A stretch of DNA of 16,883 nt from Rhodospirillaceae bacterium (GCA_003524565.1 DQGU01000220.1:1-16883), one strand, 5' to 3'. Counted from the stretch's first letter, positions 5,854 to 13,590 are shown. The notes: generated by a model not told the origin, from the letters alone. Numbers and translations are program-made.

Positions 5854-7992
5854 TTACATCTGCGCTTTTTTTGCGGGCGGGGTGTGGCGAATATCGCCGA
5901 TTTCCTCCGGCCATTCGATATCAAGGCGGATATCGGGGCTGCCGCCGGTGCGCGTGATGTCAACGCCGTCGTCGTGCCGCTGGAAGCGGAGGGAGATTTC
6001 ACCATCGTCCACGCGCAGGCCGTTGATTTCCAGTTCGGTCAGCCATGCTGGCAGCTGCGGACGGTGCAGCGTGACGGTTTTGGCCGCGCCGTCTATGCGC
6101 AGGCCGAGCATGGATTGCAGCAGCAAGGATTGCGACGCGCTCGCCCATGCTTGCGGGTTGCAGGCGACGGGGTAGGGCGCGGGCGGTATGCCGGCTTCGC
6201 GTGCAAGCCCGCCGAATAATTCCGGCAAACGCATTTGCGGAAAATGCTGTGCGGCATCGAAAAGCGCGCTCATCAATTTCGCGGCGCGGTCTTCGAACCC
6301 GTATTTGGCCAGCCCCGCAGCGCAGATGGCTGTGTCATGCGTCCAGACCGTGCCGTTGTGATACCCCTGCGGGTTTTGGGTGGGCTCGTATCTTTTCTCG
6401 CCGCTGCCGAGCGTGCGGATACCGTATCCGCTGAACATGTCATCTGCCATCAGCATATCGGCCACGCGCTCCGCGCGTCCCTCTGGCACCACGCCGCAAA
6501 AAAGCAAGTGCCCGACGTTGGAGGCGCGCACACGGCACGGTTTCTTGTTGCCGTCGAGGGCGAGGGCATAAATGCCCATGTCTTCTTGCCAGAAAATATC
6601 GTTGAATTGCTGTTTCAACTGCTCCGCCTGCTGCATCAGCGCGACGGCGGTATCGGGCATGCCAAGGGCGCGGGCGATGCTGGATGCCGCGCGGCGGGCG
6701 GCATAGACGTAACCTTGCACTTCACAAAGGGCGATGCTGCCTTCGGCCAGCGTGCCGTCTTCATGCGAAATCGCATCCACAGAATCTTTCCAGCCCTGAT
6801 TGCCAAGGCCGCTTTCCGCGCCGCGCTGGTATTCGACAAAGCCATCGCCGTCGATGTCGCCGTGCGTGTCTATCCATGCAAGGGCTTTTTCAATCTGCGG
6901 CCACAATCCGGCGATGAAATCGGTGTCGCCCGTGCGTTCCAGATACGCGCCCGCCAGAAACACGAACAGCGGCGTTGCGTCCGCCGTGCCGTAATAGGGG
7001 GTATGCGGAATTTCGCCGCAGGCGGCCATTTCACCCTGACGAATTTCATGCAGGATTTTGCCGGGGGCGCTGTCGTGAAACGCGCTTGTTTCCGTCGCCT
7101 GATGGGCGGCGAGAAACTGCAGCACGCCGCGCGCGATGGCGGGGTCTTGCCACAGCATTTCAAACGCCGTGATGATGCCGTCGCGGCCGAAGGGGGTGCT
7201 ATACCACGGAATACCCGCGTAAGGATAAAGCCCGTGCGGCGTGTCCGATGTCAAAAGCGCAATATCCACGGCGTTTTGCTGCGTCCATTCATCGAACTGC
7301 GGGTTTGACGAATGAATATCCGCCTGCCGGTTCAGGTGCGACTGGATATGCGCGAGGGCTTCTGCCTTTTGCGCATCGAAAATATCCTGTCCCATCGGTA
7401 CCGGAATATGGCTGGCGCAGATATGCAGGCTGCGGGTTTCGCCCGCGGGCACATCAAGCATGAACGTCGTCATATTGCCGTTCTGCAACGGCGTTTGCGA
7501 AAAGGACAGGCAGCAGCTGCGCGGGCGGTTATCGGCGCCGGTATAATCAAAACGAAGCCCGCTGTCCGTCAGTTGCGGCTGCGCGCGTGTGCCGGATTTT
7601 GTACGCTTCGCGCCGCGCAGTTCAAACAGGTCTTTGAAATCGGCATCGTGCAAATAGCCGATGTTCAGGCTTATATCTTGGCCGCTGTGGTTGACCACGG
7701 CGATTTCTTCGTAAAGCGCATCCTGCCAGAGGAAAATACTGCGCCAGATTTCCGGCTGTTCTGCGTCCGCGTTTTTTTGAAACTTCGCTTCGAATACGGT
7801 GTTGAACGGGTCGATGTAGCTATCGACCAGCACGGGCGCTTGGCCATCAATGCGCAGTTCGCTGCGCGCCAGCAGACGCGTGTCGCGGCATATCAGCCCG
7901 TCGGCGATGTCGTGGTCGATTTCGTTGCGGCCGTGCATGTCGCCGTGTTCGTCAATAATGGCGAAGCTGTCGTTGTGTTTCAGGACGAACAT
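5854..7992 (-). CDS. Amylo-alpha-1,6-glucosidase-like glycogen debranching enzyme
   Basis: 712 residues, no signal peptide, so cytoplasmic. Residues 1-200 match the N-terminal beta domain of bacterial glycogen-debranching-like proteins (SFAIIDEHGDM, GLICRDTRLLARSELRIDG). Residues 235-630 form an (alpha/alpha)6 glucosidase barrel with WYSTPFGRDGIITAFEML (263-280), GNQGWKDSVDAI (397-408), NPQGYHNGTVWTHDTAI (540-556), PELFGG (590-595) and CNPQAWASAS (611-620). By analogy with related inverting glucosidases, Asp403 and Glu591 are candidate catalytic acid and base; this is inference. It would hydrolyse alpha-1,6 or similar alpha-glucosidic branch points of glycogen-like glucans. No other glycogen gene lies nearby. 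The ATG at 7992 has only a weak ribosome binding site (CGGAT). No clear terminator lies in the 150 bases to the next gene. The exact substrate is uncertain. Confidence 0.9.
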   Translation of the reverse strand: MFVLKHNDSFAIIDEHGDMHGRNEIDHDIADGLICRDTRLLARSELRIDGQAPVLVDSYIDPFNTVFEAKFQKNADAEQPEIWRSIFLWQDALYEEIAVVNHSGQDISLNIGYLHDADFKDLFELRGAKRTKSGTRAQPQLTDSGLRFDYTGADNRPRSCCLSFSQTPLQNGNMTTFMLDVPAGETRSLHICASHIPVPMGQDIFDAQKAEALAHIQSHLNRQADIHSSNPQFDEWTQQNAVDIALLTSDTPHGLYPYAGIPWYSTPFGRDGIITAFEMLWQDPAIARGVLQFLAAHQATETSAFHDSAPGKILHEIRQGEMAACGEIPHTPYYGTADATPLFVFLAGAYLERTGDTDFIAGLWPQIEKALAWIDTHGDIDGDGFVEYQRGAESGLGNQGWKDSVDAISHEDGTLAEGSIALCEVQGYVYAARRAASSIARALGMPDTAVALMQQAEQLKQQFNDIFWQEDMGIYALALDGNKKPCRVRASNVGHLLFCGVVPEGRAERVADMLMADDMFSGYGIRTLGSGEKRYEPTQNPQGYHNGTVWTHDTAICAAGLAKYGFEDRAAKLMSALFDAAQHFPQMRLPELFGGLAREAGIPPAPYPVACNPQAWASASQSLLLQSMLGLRIDGAAKTVTLHRPQLPAWLTELEINGLRVDDGEISLRFQRHDDGVDITRTGGSPDIRLDIEWPEEIGDIRHTPPAKKAQM

Positions 7993-8180
7993 TCAAATCC
8001 GTATATGTTGTGTCGTAATCTTTTTACCATAGGGGCAAAGGGCGGCTGTTTCCACGCTCAATTTTATTAAATCATGCTGCAATGCCGCAAAACAGCCACC
8101 GATAGTTCTGCGCGTTTGCCTGTATCGTGCTATTATTTAAGAAAAAATAAGCCTTTACGGGCTATAATCTGTAAAGCAAA

Positions 8181-8220
8181 AAGGGTTGATTTTGAATAAG
8201 GCAAGGAAAATCAATCCCTT
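8181..8220 (+). promoter_or_regulatory. Long hairpin in the leader of the double-GGDEF operon
   Basis: AAGGGTTGATTTT (8181-8193) pairs with AAAATCAATCCCTT (8207-8220), giving 13 base pairs with a single bulged T at 8215 and a 13-base loop. It ends 13 bases before the GGAGG (8234-8238) of the next gene and has no T-run after it, so it is not a normal terminator. A smaller repeat, CTTTAC/GTAAAG, lies at 8153-8176. The rest of the 7993-8244 spacer holds nothing else I recognise. Confidence 0.55.
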
Positions 8221-8244
8221 GTCCGGCAAAGGCGGAGGCGTCTG

Positions 8245-10545
8245 ATGGCCGGAACGGGGGCATGGCAGCAGGTTCTGGAAGGCGATTCCATTGACCGCTT
8301 TTTCGGCCATTTCGTGCTGGGCGATGCGCAGCGGGAGAAAATCCTGCGCGACTTCCCATCGGCTGACCTGTCGCATTTGCCGGCCACCAAAGACGACGTT
8401 TTCAAAGACCTGAACGATATCTGGCAGCGCCGCGGTTTTTTGACGCCCGCCGAAACGCAGGCTGCGCTGATTGAAAAATATCTGCCGGGCGCGGATGAGC
8501 GCCTGACGGGCTTCATTCGCGATACAGAACTTTCGCGCAACAAACCCGAAGCCGTGACAGGGTATCTGAGCAAGGAACACGCTTATCTGGCAACCGCGCT
8601 TGGGCATTTGTATGCGCGCGAAACCGGCATGCCGATGACCATGGTCGAAGTTGATTTTTCCAACATGGGCGGCACCAACGATTATTTCCGGCTGAAACTG
8701 GCGAGCGAAAAAGCCGTGCTGCCCGTCGATATCCCGCAGCGCGAGGCGGAGCTTCTGACCGACCTTGCCGTGCGCGTTTTGTCGGCGGGGATGACGGCGG
8801 ATATCGCTGCGCTGCATCCGGATGCCCGTATCGTGCCCATCCGCACGGGCGGCGATGAATTGCGCATTTTGATAACAGGCGCAGGGACGGTGGCAGAACA
8901 ACTGGCGCTTTCCGATGCGCTGCATGCGCATATCGAACGCCGCGTTGCTGCCATGGGCTTGCAAGACCATGCGCACCTGAAAGCGCCCGAAGACCCGCGC
9001 CGTGCAGGTTTCGGTGCGGCGCTGGCTGTGCAGGACATGCAGATGATTACAAACCCGGGCACGCTGATACAGGAACTGGACGCCCGCATCACCGAAATGA
9101 AAATGCAAATCGGCATGATGCGTCTTGGCCTGATTGACCGCGATGCTGTGGCGGCGGAGGCGGAGGGAAAAATCAGCGTCGGGCTTCTGCGCATGCCTTT
9201 GGGGTTGTCTTTTGATGACACTATCGACCTTGAAATCGCCCGCGCGCAGAAAAATGCCGATAAAGCGGCCGAGATGCTGCGCGATATGAACCCGCAGTAT
9301 AACCCGGAATTGCCGCAAGGTATTGCCGGCTTCAAGGATTACGCCGCGCGCGCGATGGCGCAGTTCGGCCAGCTGGCCGTGGCGGTTTCGACCTTGCCGG
9401 AAATTCTGAATACGGACAAGCTGGGCGGCCGCGACAGGCCCGCGGGCATTCGCCCGTCGGACAGTCTGGAGCGGCGCTATGTCGCGCGTGCGCTTGAACA
9501 TTTCGAAGCAGAAGGGATTCCGCTGTCGCCCGCTGCACTGCATTTCCTGAAGCTTAGCGTGCGCGGCCTTGCGCCCGAAGACCCGTCCGCGCAGGTGATG
9601 ATGCCTGTCGGTATGGTGCGCATGATTGATAACGCCGCCGCCGATGCGCAGGATTTCCGCGCGCAGATGGAAGCCGCTGGATTTGATGTAGATGCCGCCC
9701 TGCGCGCCGCCGGATTAAAAGGCGTGCAGCAGGTCATGCCGCATGCGCTGGCGGTTTCTGTGCATAACCTTGCAGGGCTTAACAGCGCGCTTGGTCACCA
9801 TAACGCCGACATTGTTTTGCGTCATATCGCGCATGAAGTGATTGGCGGTTCTGTTCATGCGGCGGGTGTGCCGCGGCAGGCACGTTCAAGCTTTGCCATG
9901 GCGCATCACGGCGGCGGCAATTTTTCGGTTCTTTTGCCCGCTGGGGGCACCGACGGGCAGGGGCAAAGCTGGTTTGCATCGCAGGCCGTCATTCACAAGG
10001 CGCGCAGCGAGATTAAATCCCGTATCACCCTTTTGAACAAAACGCCGATTGCGCCTTTCCTGTCCAAAAACGGCGGGTATGTGGACCAAGACGTGTACCA
10101 GTATCTGGAAGAAAAAAATCTCAATACCTTCGGCGATATCCGCGACCCGAAAGAGCGCAGCTATACTTTCGGTGAAGACATCATCAAAGGGCGCGTCAAC
10201 GGTATTCATGCCGTCGTCGTCAGCGCCGCGGTCTGTTATGACCCGCAGCAGCCGGATACGGGCGGCGGTGCGTTTATCGGCGGTTTGCGTACGCGCGCGG
10301 ATGCGATGATGGAACAATACCGCAGCGCCATGCTGCACCAGCTCCACAAACAAGGACGGTTGGAGGGGGGGTACACGCCCGCCCGCCCGTTTTATGCGGC
10401 GTTCAACAGTTATGCCATGGGCGGCAACGCGCCTGCGGCCTTTATTCTGGGCGGTGCGGACGGCAAAAAAATTCAAGCAGGCGAAGACATGCGCGCCGAA
10501 AAACAGGGGAATGAAAAACCGAAGGGACCGGGAGGGCGCGGATGA
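8245..10545 (+). CDS. Protein with two divergent GGDEF-like domains
   Basis: 766 residues, no signal peptide or membrane segment. Residues 1-100 are helical and unrecognised. The first GGDEF-like domain spans about 102-345: VTGYLSKEHA in the place of the LTGLxNR motif, Glu135/Asp137 (VEVDFSN) at the metal-binding strand, RTGGDELRI (200-208), then an insert of about 50 residues before ISVGLLRMPLG and a final helix to about 345. No RxxD inhibitory site precedes GGDEL. The second spans about 500-690: VSVHNLAGLNSALGHHNAD keeps Asn513 and Gly517-His518, but both metal Asp positions are Ser505 and His507. The signature is HGGGNF (555-560), followed by VVVSAAVCYDP and RADAMMEQY. The second domain must be inactive; the first could make or bind a cyclic dinucleotide. 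The start has GGAGG 6 bases upstream. It is translationally coupled to the next gene. Confidence 0.72.
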   Translation: MAGTGAWQQVLEGDSIDRFFGHFVLGDAQREKILRDFPSADLSHLPATKDDVFKDLNDIWQRRGFLTPAETQAALIEKYLPGADERLTGFIRDTELSRNKPEAVTGYLSKEHAYLATALGHLYARETGMPMTMVEVDFSNMGGTNDYFRLKLASEKAVLPVDIPQREAELLTDLAVRVLSAGMTADIAALHPDARIVPIRTGGDELRILITGAGTVAEQLALSDALHAHIERRVAAMGLQDHAHLKAPEDPRRAGFGAALAVQDMQMITNPGTLIQELDARITEMKMQIGMMRLGLIDRDAVAAEAEGKISVGLLRMPLGLSFDDTIDLEIARAQKNADKAAEMLRDMNPQYNPELPQGIAGFKDYAARAMAQFGQLAVAVSTLPEILNTDKLGGRDRPAGIRPSDSLERRYVARALEHFEAEGIPLSPAALHFLKLSVRGLAPEDPSAQVMMPVGMVRMIDNAAADAQDFRAQMEAAGFDVDAALRAAGLKGVQQVMPHALAVSVHNLAGLNSALGHHNADIVLRHIAHEVIGGSVHAAGVPRQARSSFAMAHHGGGNFSVLLPAGGTDGQGQSWFASQAVIHKARSEIKSRITLLNKTPIAPFLSKNGGYVDQDVYQYLEEKNLNTFGDIRDPKERSYTFGEDIIKGRVNGIHAVVVSAAVCYDPQQPDTGGGAFIGGLRTRADAMMEQYRSAMLHQLHKQGRLEGGYTPARPFYAAFNSYAMGGNAPAAFILGGADGKKIQAGEDMRAEKQGNEKPKGPGGRG

Positions 10546-10724
10546 TGGCCGCCGGTCAAAAACTTCCCGAAGAAATTGTCGAATTCATGGCCAAAATCGG
10601 CCCGCGCGCACTGAGCGAAGAAGAAGCGCGCGCGCTCAATCTTCTGCGCCTGAAACACGGTTTGCCCGCCGCCAGCGCATCGGGCGTTGCCGCGCATATT
10701 CTGGACGGCAAAGACAAATCCTGA
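10542..10724 (+). CDS. Small 60-residue protein of unknown function, coupled to the double-GGDEF gene
   Basis: The ATG at 10542 overlaps the upstream stop in the form ATGA, and GGGAGGG lies just before it inside the end of the upstream gene, so translational coupling is likely. The product is helical and charged (LPEEIVEFMAKIGPRALSEEEARALNLLRLKHGLPAA), with no signal peptide, membrane segment or cysteine. I do not recognise a family. An adjacent ATG at 10545 would shorten it by one residue. Its position, strong ribosome binding site and compact spacing argue that it is a real gene, perhaps a binding partner of the preceding protein. Confidence 0.7.
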   Translation: MMAAGQKLPEEIVEFMAKIGPRALSEEEARALNLLRLKHGLPAASASGVAAHILDGKDKS

Positions 10725-10742
10725 TACGGGGAGGAGGCAACG

Positions 10743-11081
10743 ATGCCCGCCGCACTTTTTATTCTTTGCCTGATTTTCATTTTTACATCCGCCCCCGCAT
10801 CGGCCAGCAACTGGCTGAAATGCCGCGGCACGGCGACGGTTGTTTCCGCCGCGCCGGATGAAAACGGCGGCTGGGTTTTAAAAGCGCGCACGGATAAAGC
10901 TGCTGTTACCGCAGGTTTCGGCGCGGCAGGTGATGATTGCCCCGATGCCTACGGGGATGTGGATATTCAAAGCAAAACCGAATATGCCGCGGAAACTGTG
11001 GTGACGTTCGATTATTCCTATTACGGCGGCATGGGCGCAAATGGCCCCGTGACCAGCCGCAGCTGGACAGCCGCGGAATAG
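10743..11081 (+). CDS. Small secreted/periplasmic protein of unknown function
   Basis: 112 residues. A typical Sec signal peptide occupies about 1-22 (AALFILCLIFIFTS core, APASAS cleavage region). The mature part of about 90 residues is beta-rich, with two cysteines (27 and 66) that could form a disulfide, and a Gly/Tyr stretch near the end (FDYSYYGGMGANGP). The ribosome binding site GGGGAGGAGG before the ATG is near-ideal. It starts 18 bases after the 60-residue gene, so it is the third gene of the 8245-11081 operon. No family was recognised; a role as an envelope output or sensor of the upstream signalling protein is only a guess. Confidence 0.75.
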   Translation: MPAALFILCLIFIFTSAPASASNWLKCRGTATVVSAAPDENGGWVLKARTDKAAVTAGFGAAGDDCPDAYGDVDIQSKTEYAAETVVTFDYSYYGGMGANGPVTSRSWTAAE

Positions 11082-11094
11082 CGGTTTTATTTTT
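11070..11094 (+). terminator. Weak terminator candidate at the end of the double-GGDEF operon
   Basis: CCGC (11071-11074) pairs with GCGG (11081-11084), plus a possible outer G-U pair, and is followed by TTTTATTTTT (11085-11094). The stem is short, but the T-run is good and it falls exactly at the stop codon, in the 28-base gap before a convergent gene. Confidence 0.3.
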
Positions 11095-11109
11095 CGCGTA
11101 TCTGCCGCG

Positions 11110-12669
11110 TTAACCCCGCAGTTTGTATCCGCCGCGCTCCAGCGTATCAATCATATCGCCCAGATAGGATTCGTATTTTTTCCATTTCTTGACGGAGTCT
11201 TTGTAAATCGGCTTGCGCACTTGCCCGACGCTGGATGTTTTGACGGTGCGCTTGGTTTCGAAAAAGCGCAGGCATTTGTCATCCCACGGAATGTTGCAGA
11301 ATTCCAGCAGGCGGCGGCTTTGCGCTTCCTGGTCTTCAATCATATCTTCGTAAACGGCGTCCATGATGCGGCCGGGGAATATTTTTTTCCAATGCGTCAT
11401 CAGCTTGTCGCAGGCCAGATGATACCGCGCGATGTCTTTCTGGTCGTATGACCAATAGCTGCCATCGCTGAACATCAGCGTCCAGATGGAAAGCCCCGTA
11501 TCCACAGGGTCGCGGCGGGTGTGCAGGATTTTGGCATTGGGGAAGGCCAGCAGCATAACGCCGACCCAGATATAGTTATAAAGCATTTTATCGACGAGGT
11601 ATTTTGCACCCGCACTGGCCTGCGCCGATTGCGCGAAATAGCGGCTGGCGAATTGATGCAGAACATCTGGCGTCAGTTGCGCGAGCATGTCTGCCGAAAT
11701 GCTGGCGCTTTTGCCGATGAAGGCGGCGGGCATGTCCTTGTTCGGATAAACCGGCATGCTGCGCGGAATATATACCGCTTCGCCGATGGAGGTGGCGTCG
11801 GGGTGGCTGGCGATAATCTGGTCAACCAGTGTGGAGCCGGACCGCGGCATGCCGACGATGAAAATGGGCTGCGGAGCCCCCTCGACGGCGGGCGTTTTGC
11901 CGTCGAGTTTTTTTACCACCTCTTCGTCAAACGCGCTGATGATGCTGTCGATATATTTTTCGTGGGTGTCCATATCGTATTTTGGGGCGCCGGCTTTGCG
12001 CTGCTGGTTGGCCTCTGTGTAGTGGCGAAAGGCCGTTTCGCTGTCGCCGATGTCCAGATGCGCCTTGCCGAGGGCGTAGTGTATCATCACCTTCTGGTTC
12101 GGCGTCATGCCCTGCGTATTCTGCACAAGGCGTTTGAGTTGGGCGAGGTCTTCGTCGTCGGCCGTGTATTTTTTGAGGTCGTTCAGGTGGAAATAGGGCG
12201 TCGGATAATGCGCATCCATCTTGATGGCGCGATACAGATATTCGCGCGCGGTATCAAGGTCGCCGTCGTTGCGGTAGAGAAGGGCGATTTTGGCCACGAC
12301 CTGCGCCGTCGGGTTATTGTCCATGGCTTTTTGCGCAAGCTCGAACGCTTTGTCGCGCGCGCCGTTTTCCATTTCGACGGTCGCGAGGGCGGTTAGCCCC
12401 GCGCTGTCACGCGGATAGAGCCGTACAAGCTCGCCAAGCATCAGCCGCGCCATTTTAAGTTCGTTATTCTGAAGCGAATGCAGGCCGAAATCCAGCAGGG
12501 CATTGCGGTTTTCCGGGTCAAGCTTCAGCGCGGCCATGAAATATTTGTCCGCATCGGCTTTTTTATGCTGCTGGCTGAGCATGCGCGCGGTTTTGAGGGC
12601 GAGGATGACCTGTTCCTGCTTCTGGTTTTTAAGCCCGCTGGCGCGCCTGTCTTTGCGGTTCATGAACAT
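11110..12669 (-). CDS. TPR-repeat sulfotransferase
   Basis: 519 residues, no signal peptide. The N-terminal half (about 20-225) is a run of tetratricopeptide helices (for example KADADKYFMAALKLDPENRNALLDFG, DLDTAREYLYRAIKMDAHYPTPY, YALGKAHLDIGDSETAFRHYTEA), which should bind a partner or acceptor. The C-terminal half is a Sulfotransfer_3-type domain. FIVGMPRSGSTLVDQII (270-286) is the PAPS 5'-phosphosulfate loop. LHTRRDPVDTGLSIW (382-396) is the 3'-phosphate site with Arg385/Arg386 and Ser394. The family-typical VRKPIYKDSVKKWKKYE closes it (484-500). It would transfer sulfate from PAPS to an unknown glycan, lipid or protein. ATGs at 12669 and 12663 are both usable with the AGGGA site; I took the first. 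A terminator upstream separates it from the 12810-13421 gene. Confidence 0.92.
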   Translation of the reverse strand: MFMNRKDRRASGLKNQKQEQVILALKTARMLSQQHKKADADKYFMAALKLDPENRNALLDFGLHSLQNNELKMARLMLGELVRLYPRDSAGLTALATVEMENGARDKAFELAQKAMDNNPTAQVVAKIALLYRNDGDLDTAREYLYRAIKMDAHYPTPYFHLNDLKKYTADDEDLAQLKRLVQNTQGMTPNQKVMIHYALGKAHLDIGDSETAFRHYTEANQQRKAGAPKYDMDTHEKYIDSIISAFDEEVVKKLDGKTPAVEGAPQPIFIVGMPRSGSTLVDQIIASHPDATSIGEAVYIPRSMPVYPNKDMPAAFIGKSASISADMLAQLTPDVLHQFASRYFAQSAQASAGAKYLVDKMLYNYIWVGVMLLAFPNAKILHTRRDPVDTGLSIWTLMFSDGSYWSYDQKDIARYHLACDKLMTHWKKIFPGRIMDAVYEDMIEDQEAQSRRLLEFCNIPWDDKCLRFFETKRTVKTSSVGQVRKPIYKDSVKKWKKYESYLGDMIDTLERGGYKLRG

Positions 12670-12722
12670 ATATTCCCTGTTGTGCGGATTTCCATGTAAA
12701 TGGATGCTCCAGCCTAGCGCGG

Positions 12723-12747
12723 CGGGGGGCGAATGAAAAGCCCCCCG
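12723..12747. other. Perfect 8-bp GC inverted repeat upstream of the sulfotransferase
   Basis: CGGGGGGC (12723-12730) and GCCCCCCG (12740-12747) are separated by 9 A-rich bases. The stem is strong but has no T-run on either strand. It lies just beyond the terminator at 12754-12788 and about 54 bases before the sulfotransferase start, so it may be a leader hairpin or may block read-through. Confidence 0.5.
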
Positions 12748-12753
12748 AATGCA

Positions 12754-12788
12754 AAAACCCCCGCCGTATCGGTCACGGCAGGGGTTTT
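12754..12788 (-). terminator. Bidirectional-looking Rho-independent terminator after the 13421-12810 gene
   Basis: AAAACCCC-C-GCCGT (12754-12767) pairs with ACGGC-A-GGGGTTTT (12775-12788), a 14-position stem with one C-A mismatch and a 7-base loop. On the minus strand it ends in a run of five T. It lies about 20 bases after the stop codon at 12810, as expected for a terminator. Confidence 0.85.
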
Positions 12789-12809
12789 GTTTGCCTGCAT
12801 CCGGTGCGT

Positions 12810-13421
12810 TTAGCGGCGCGGACGCGGTGCGTTTTGCGGTTTTTTCTTCTGCGCAGGTACACTCAGCGCGGCCATTCTTTCCAGACTGGCTTTGTCGCCG
12901 ACAATGCGTGCGGGGCTAATCAAGGCCTCGCGCAGGCGCTCTTCGGTCAGGCTGAGCGGGTAGTTTCTGTATTGGGGGTCGATGCGTGAACCCCAGCTAC
13001 GATAGGAAAGCGCACCGTTTTTAACGGTAATGATTTTGCCGTAAGCGCCGTGAAGCCAGCTCGGCTCGAACGGCGTGGGGGCGGGATTAAACTGGCGCGC
13101 CTGATGATAGGACGTGCCGACCTCTTCTATTTTGATTTTGTTGCCTTCAATCCGCACTGCTATGTTACCGGTATCGCCGAAGGCCTTGTCGTAGATTTTC
13201 TTGGCGTCCTCAAAAATCTTCAGGATTTTTTTCTCGTAAGCGGCGTCCTGTTTCGCTTTTGCAGCGGCAATGCGGTCTGCTTCTTTTTGTGCGGCTTCTG
13301 CGCGGCGTGCAGCAGCGAGTTGTTCGCGCGTGCGGCCTTCGCGGTATTTGACTTCATGGTTGGCGGCATTGGCAAAGGCGTTCGTCAGTTCATGCGCAGG
13401 CGCGCGCTTGGAAGTGGCCAT
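12810..13421 (-). CDS. Unrecognised Ala/Lys/Arg-rich coiled-coil protein
   Basis: 203 residues, basic, with no signal peptide or membrane segment. Residues about 28-80 form a strongly predicted charged helix or coiled coil (EQLAAARRAEAAQKEADRIA...). A probable small beta unit follows (NIAVRIEGNKIKIEEVG, 86-102), then an aromatic segment (PSWLHGAYGKIITVKNGALSYRSWGS) and a basic tail rich in Pro, Lys and Arg (KKKPQNAPRPRR). I do not recognise a family. The ATG at 13421 is preceded on the minus strand by TGAGGT, and the gene has its own terminator, so it seems to be a monocistronic real gene. It is divergent from the response regulator at 13650 and shares its AT-rich promoter region. Confidence 0.75.
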   Translation of the reverse strand: MATSKRAPAHELTNAFANAANHEVKYREGRTREQLAAARRAEAAQKEADRIAAAKAKQDAAYEKKILKIFEDAKKIYDKAFGDTGNIAVRIEGNKIKIEEVGTSYHQARQFNPAPTPFEPSWLHGAYGKIITVKNGALSYRSWGSRIDPQYRNYPLSLTEERLREALISPARIVGDKASLERMAALSVPAQKKKPQNAPRPRR

Positions 13422-13455
13422 TCTTTTATACCTCAGTGTTGAAAAAGGAAGTGAT

Positions 13456-13505
13456 GCTATTGGTAATATAGCAAATGGACTATGTCAATATATGGTAATA
13501 TATTG
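13456..13505. promoter_or_regulatory. AT-rich divergent control region with repeated TGGTAATATA elements
   Basis: TGGTAATATA occurs at 13461-13470 and again at 13493-13502, 32 bases apart (about three helical turns). Each copy lies in an inverted repeat: GCTAT-7-ATAGC (13456-13472) and a 20-base palindrome CAATATAT-GGTA-ATATATTG (13486-13505). By hand count 13441-13560 has 39 G/C in 120 bases, far below the flanking genes. This looks like paired operator sites between divergent genes, plausibly bound by the OmpR-type regulator next door; the binding protein is not known. Confidence 0.5.
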
Positions 13506-13590
13506 ATTTATATATGAAATATAGGACTAACCCTTCAGCCAAGATGGGGCGCTAAAGAATGCGCGGTAAAAAAACGTGAAACAGGAGTAA

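Noticed and set aside
6235..7308. 357-codon plus-strand frame opposite the debranching enzyme
   Set aside because: The minus strand carries clear glucosidase motifs over the same region.
8155..9543. 462-codon open frame antisense to the double-GGDEF gene
   Set aside because: Composition is typical of a shadow frame, with no recognisable motif or ribosome binding site; the plus-strand frame has operon context.
11521..12396. 291-codon plus-strand frame opposite the sulfotransferase
   Set aside because: The minus strand encodes intact TPR and PAPS-binding motifs.
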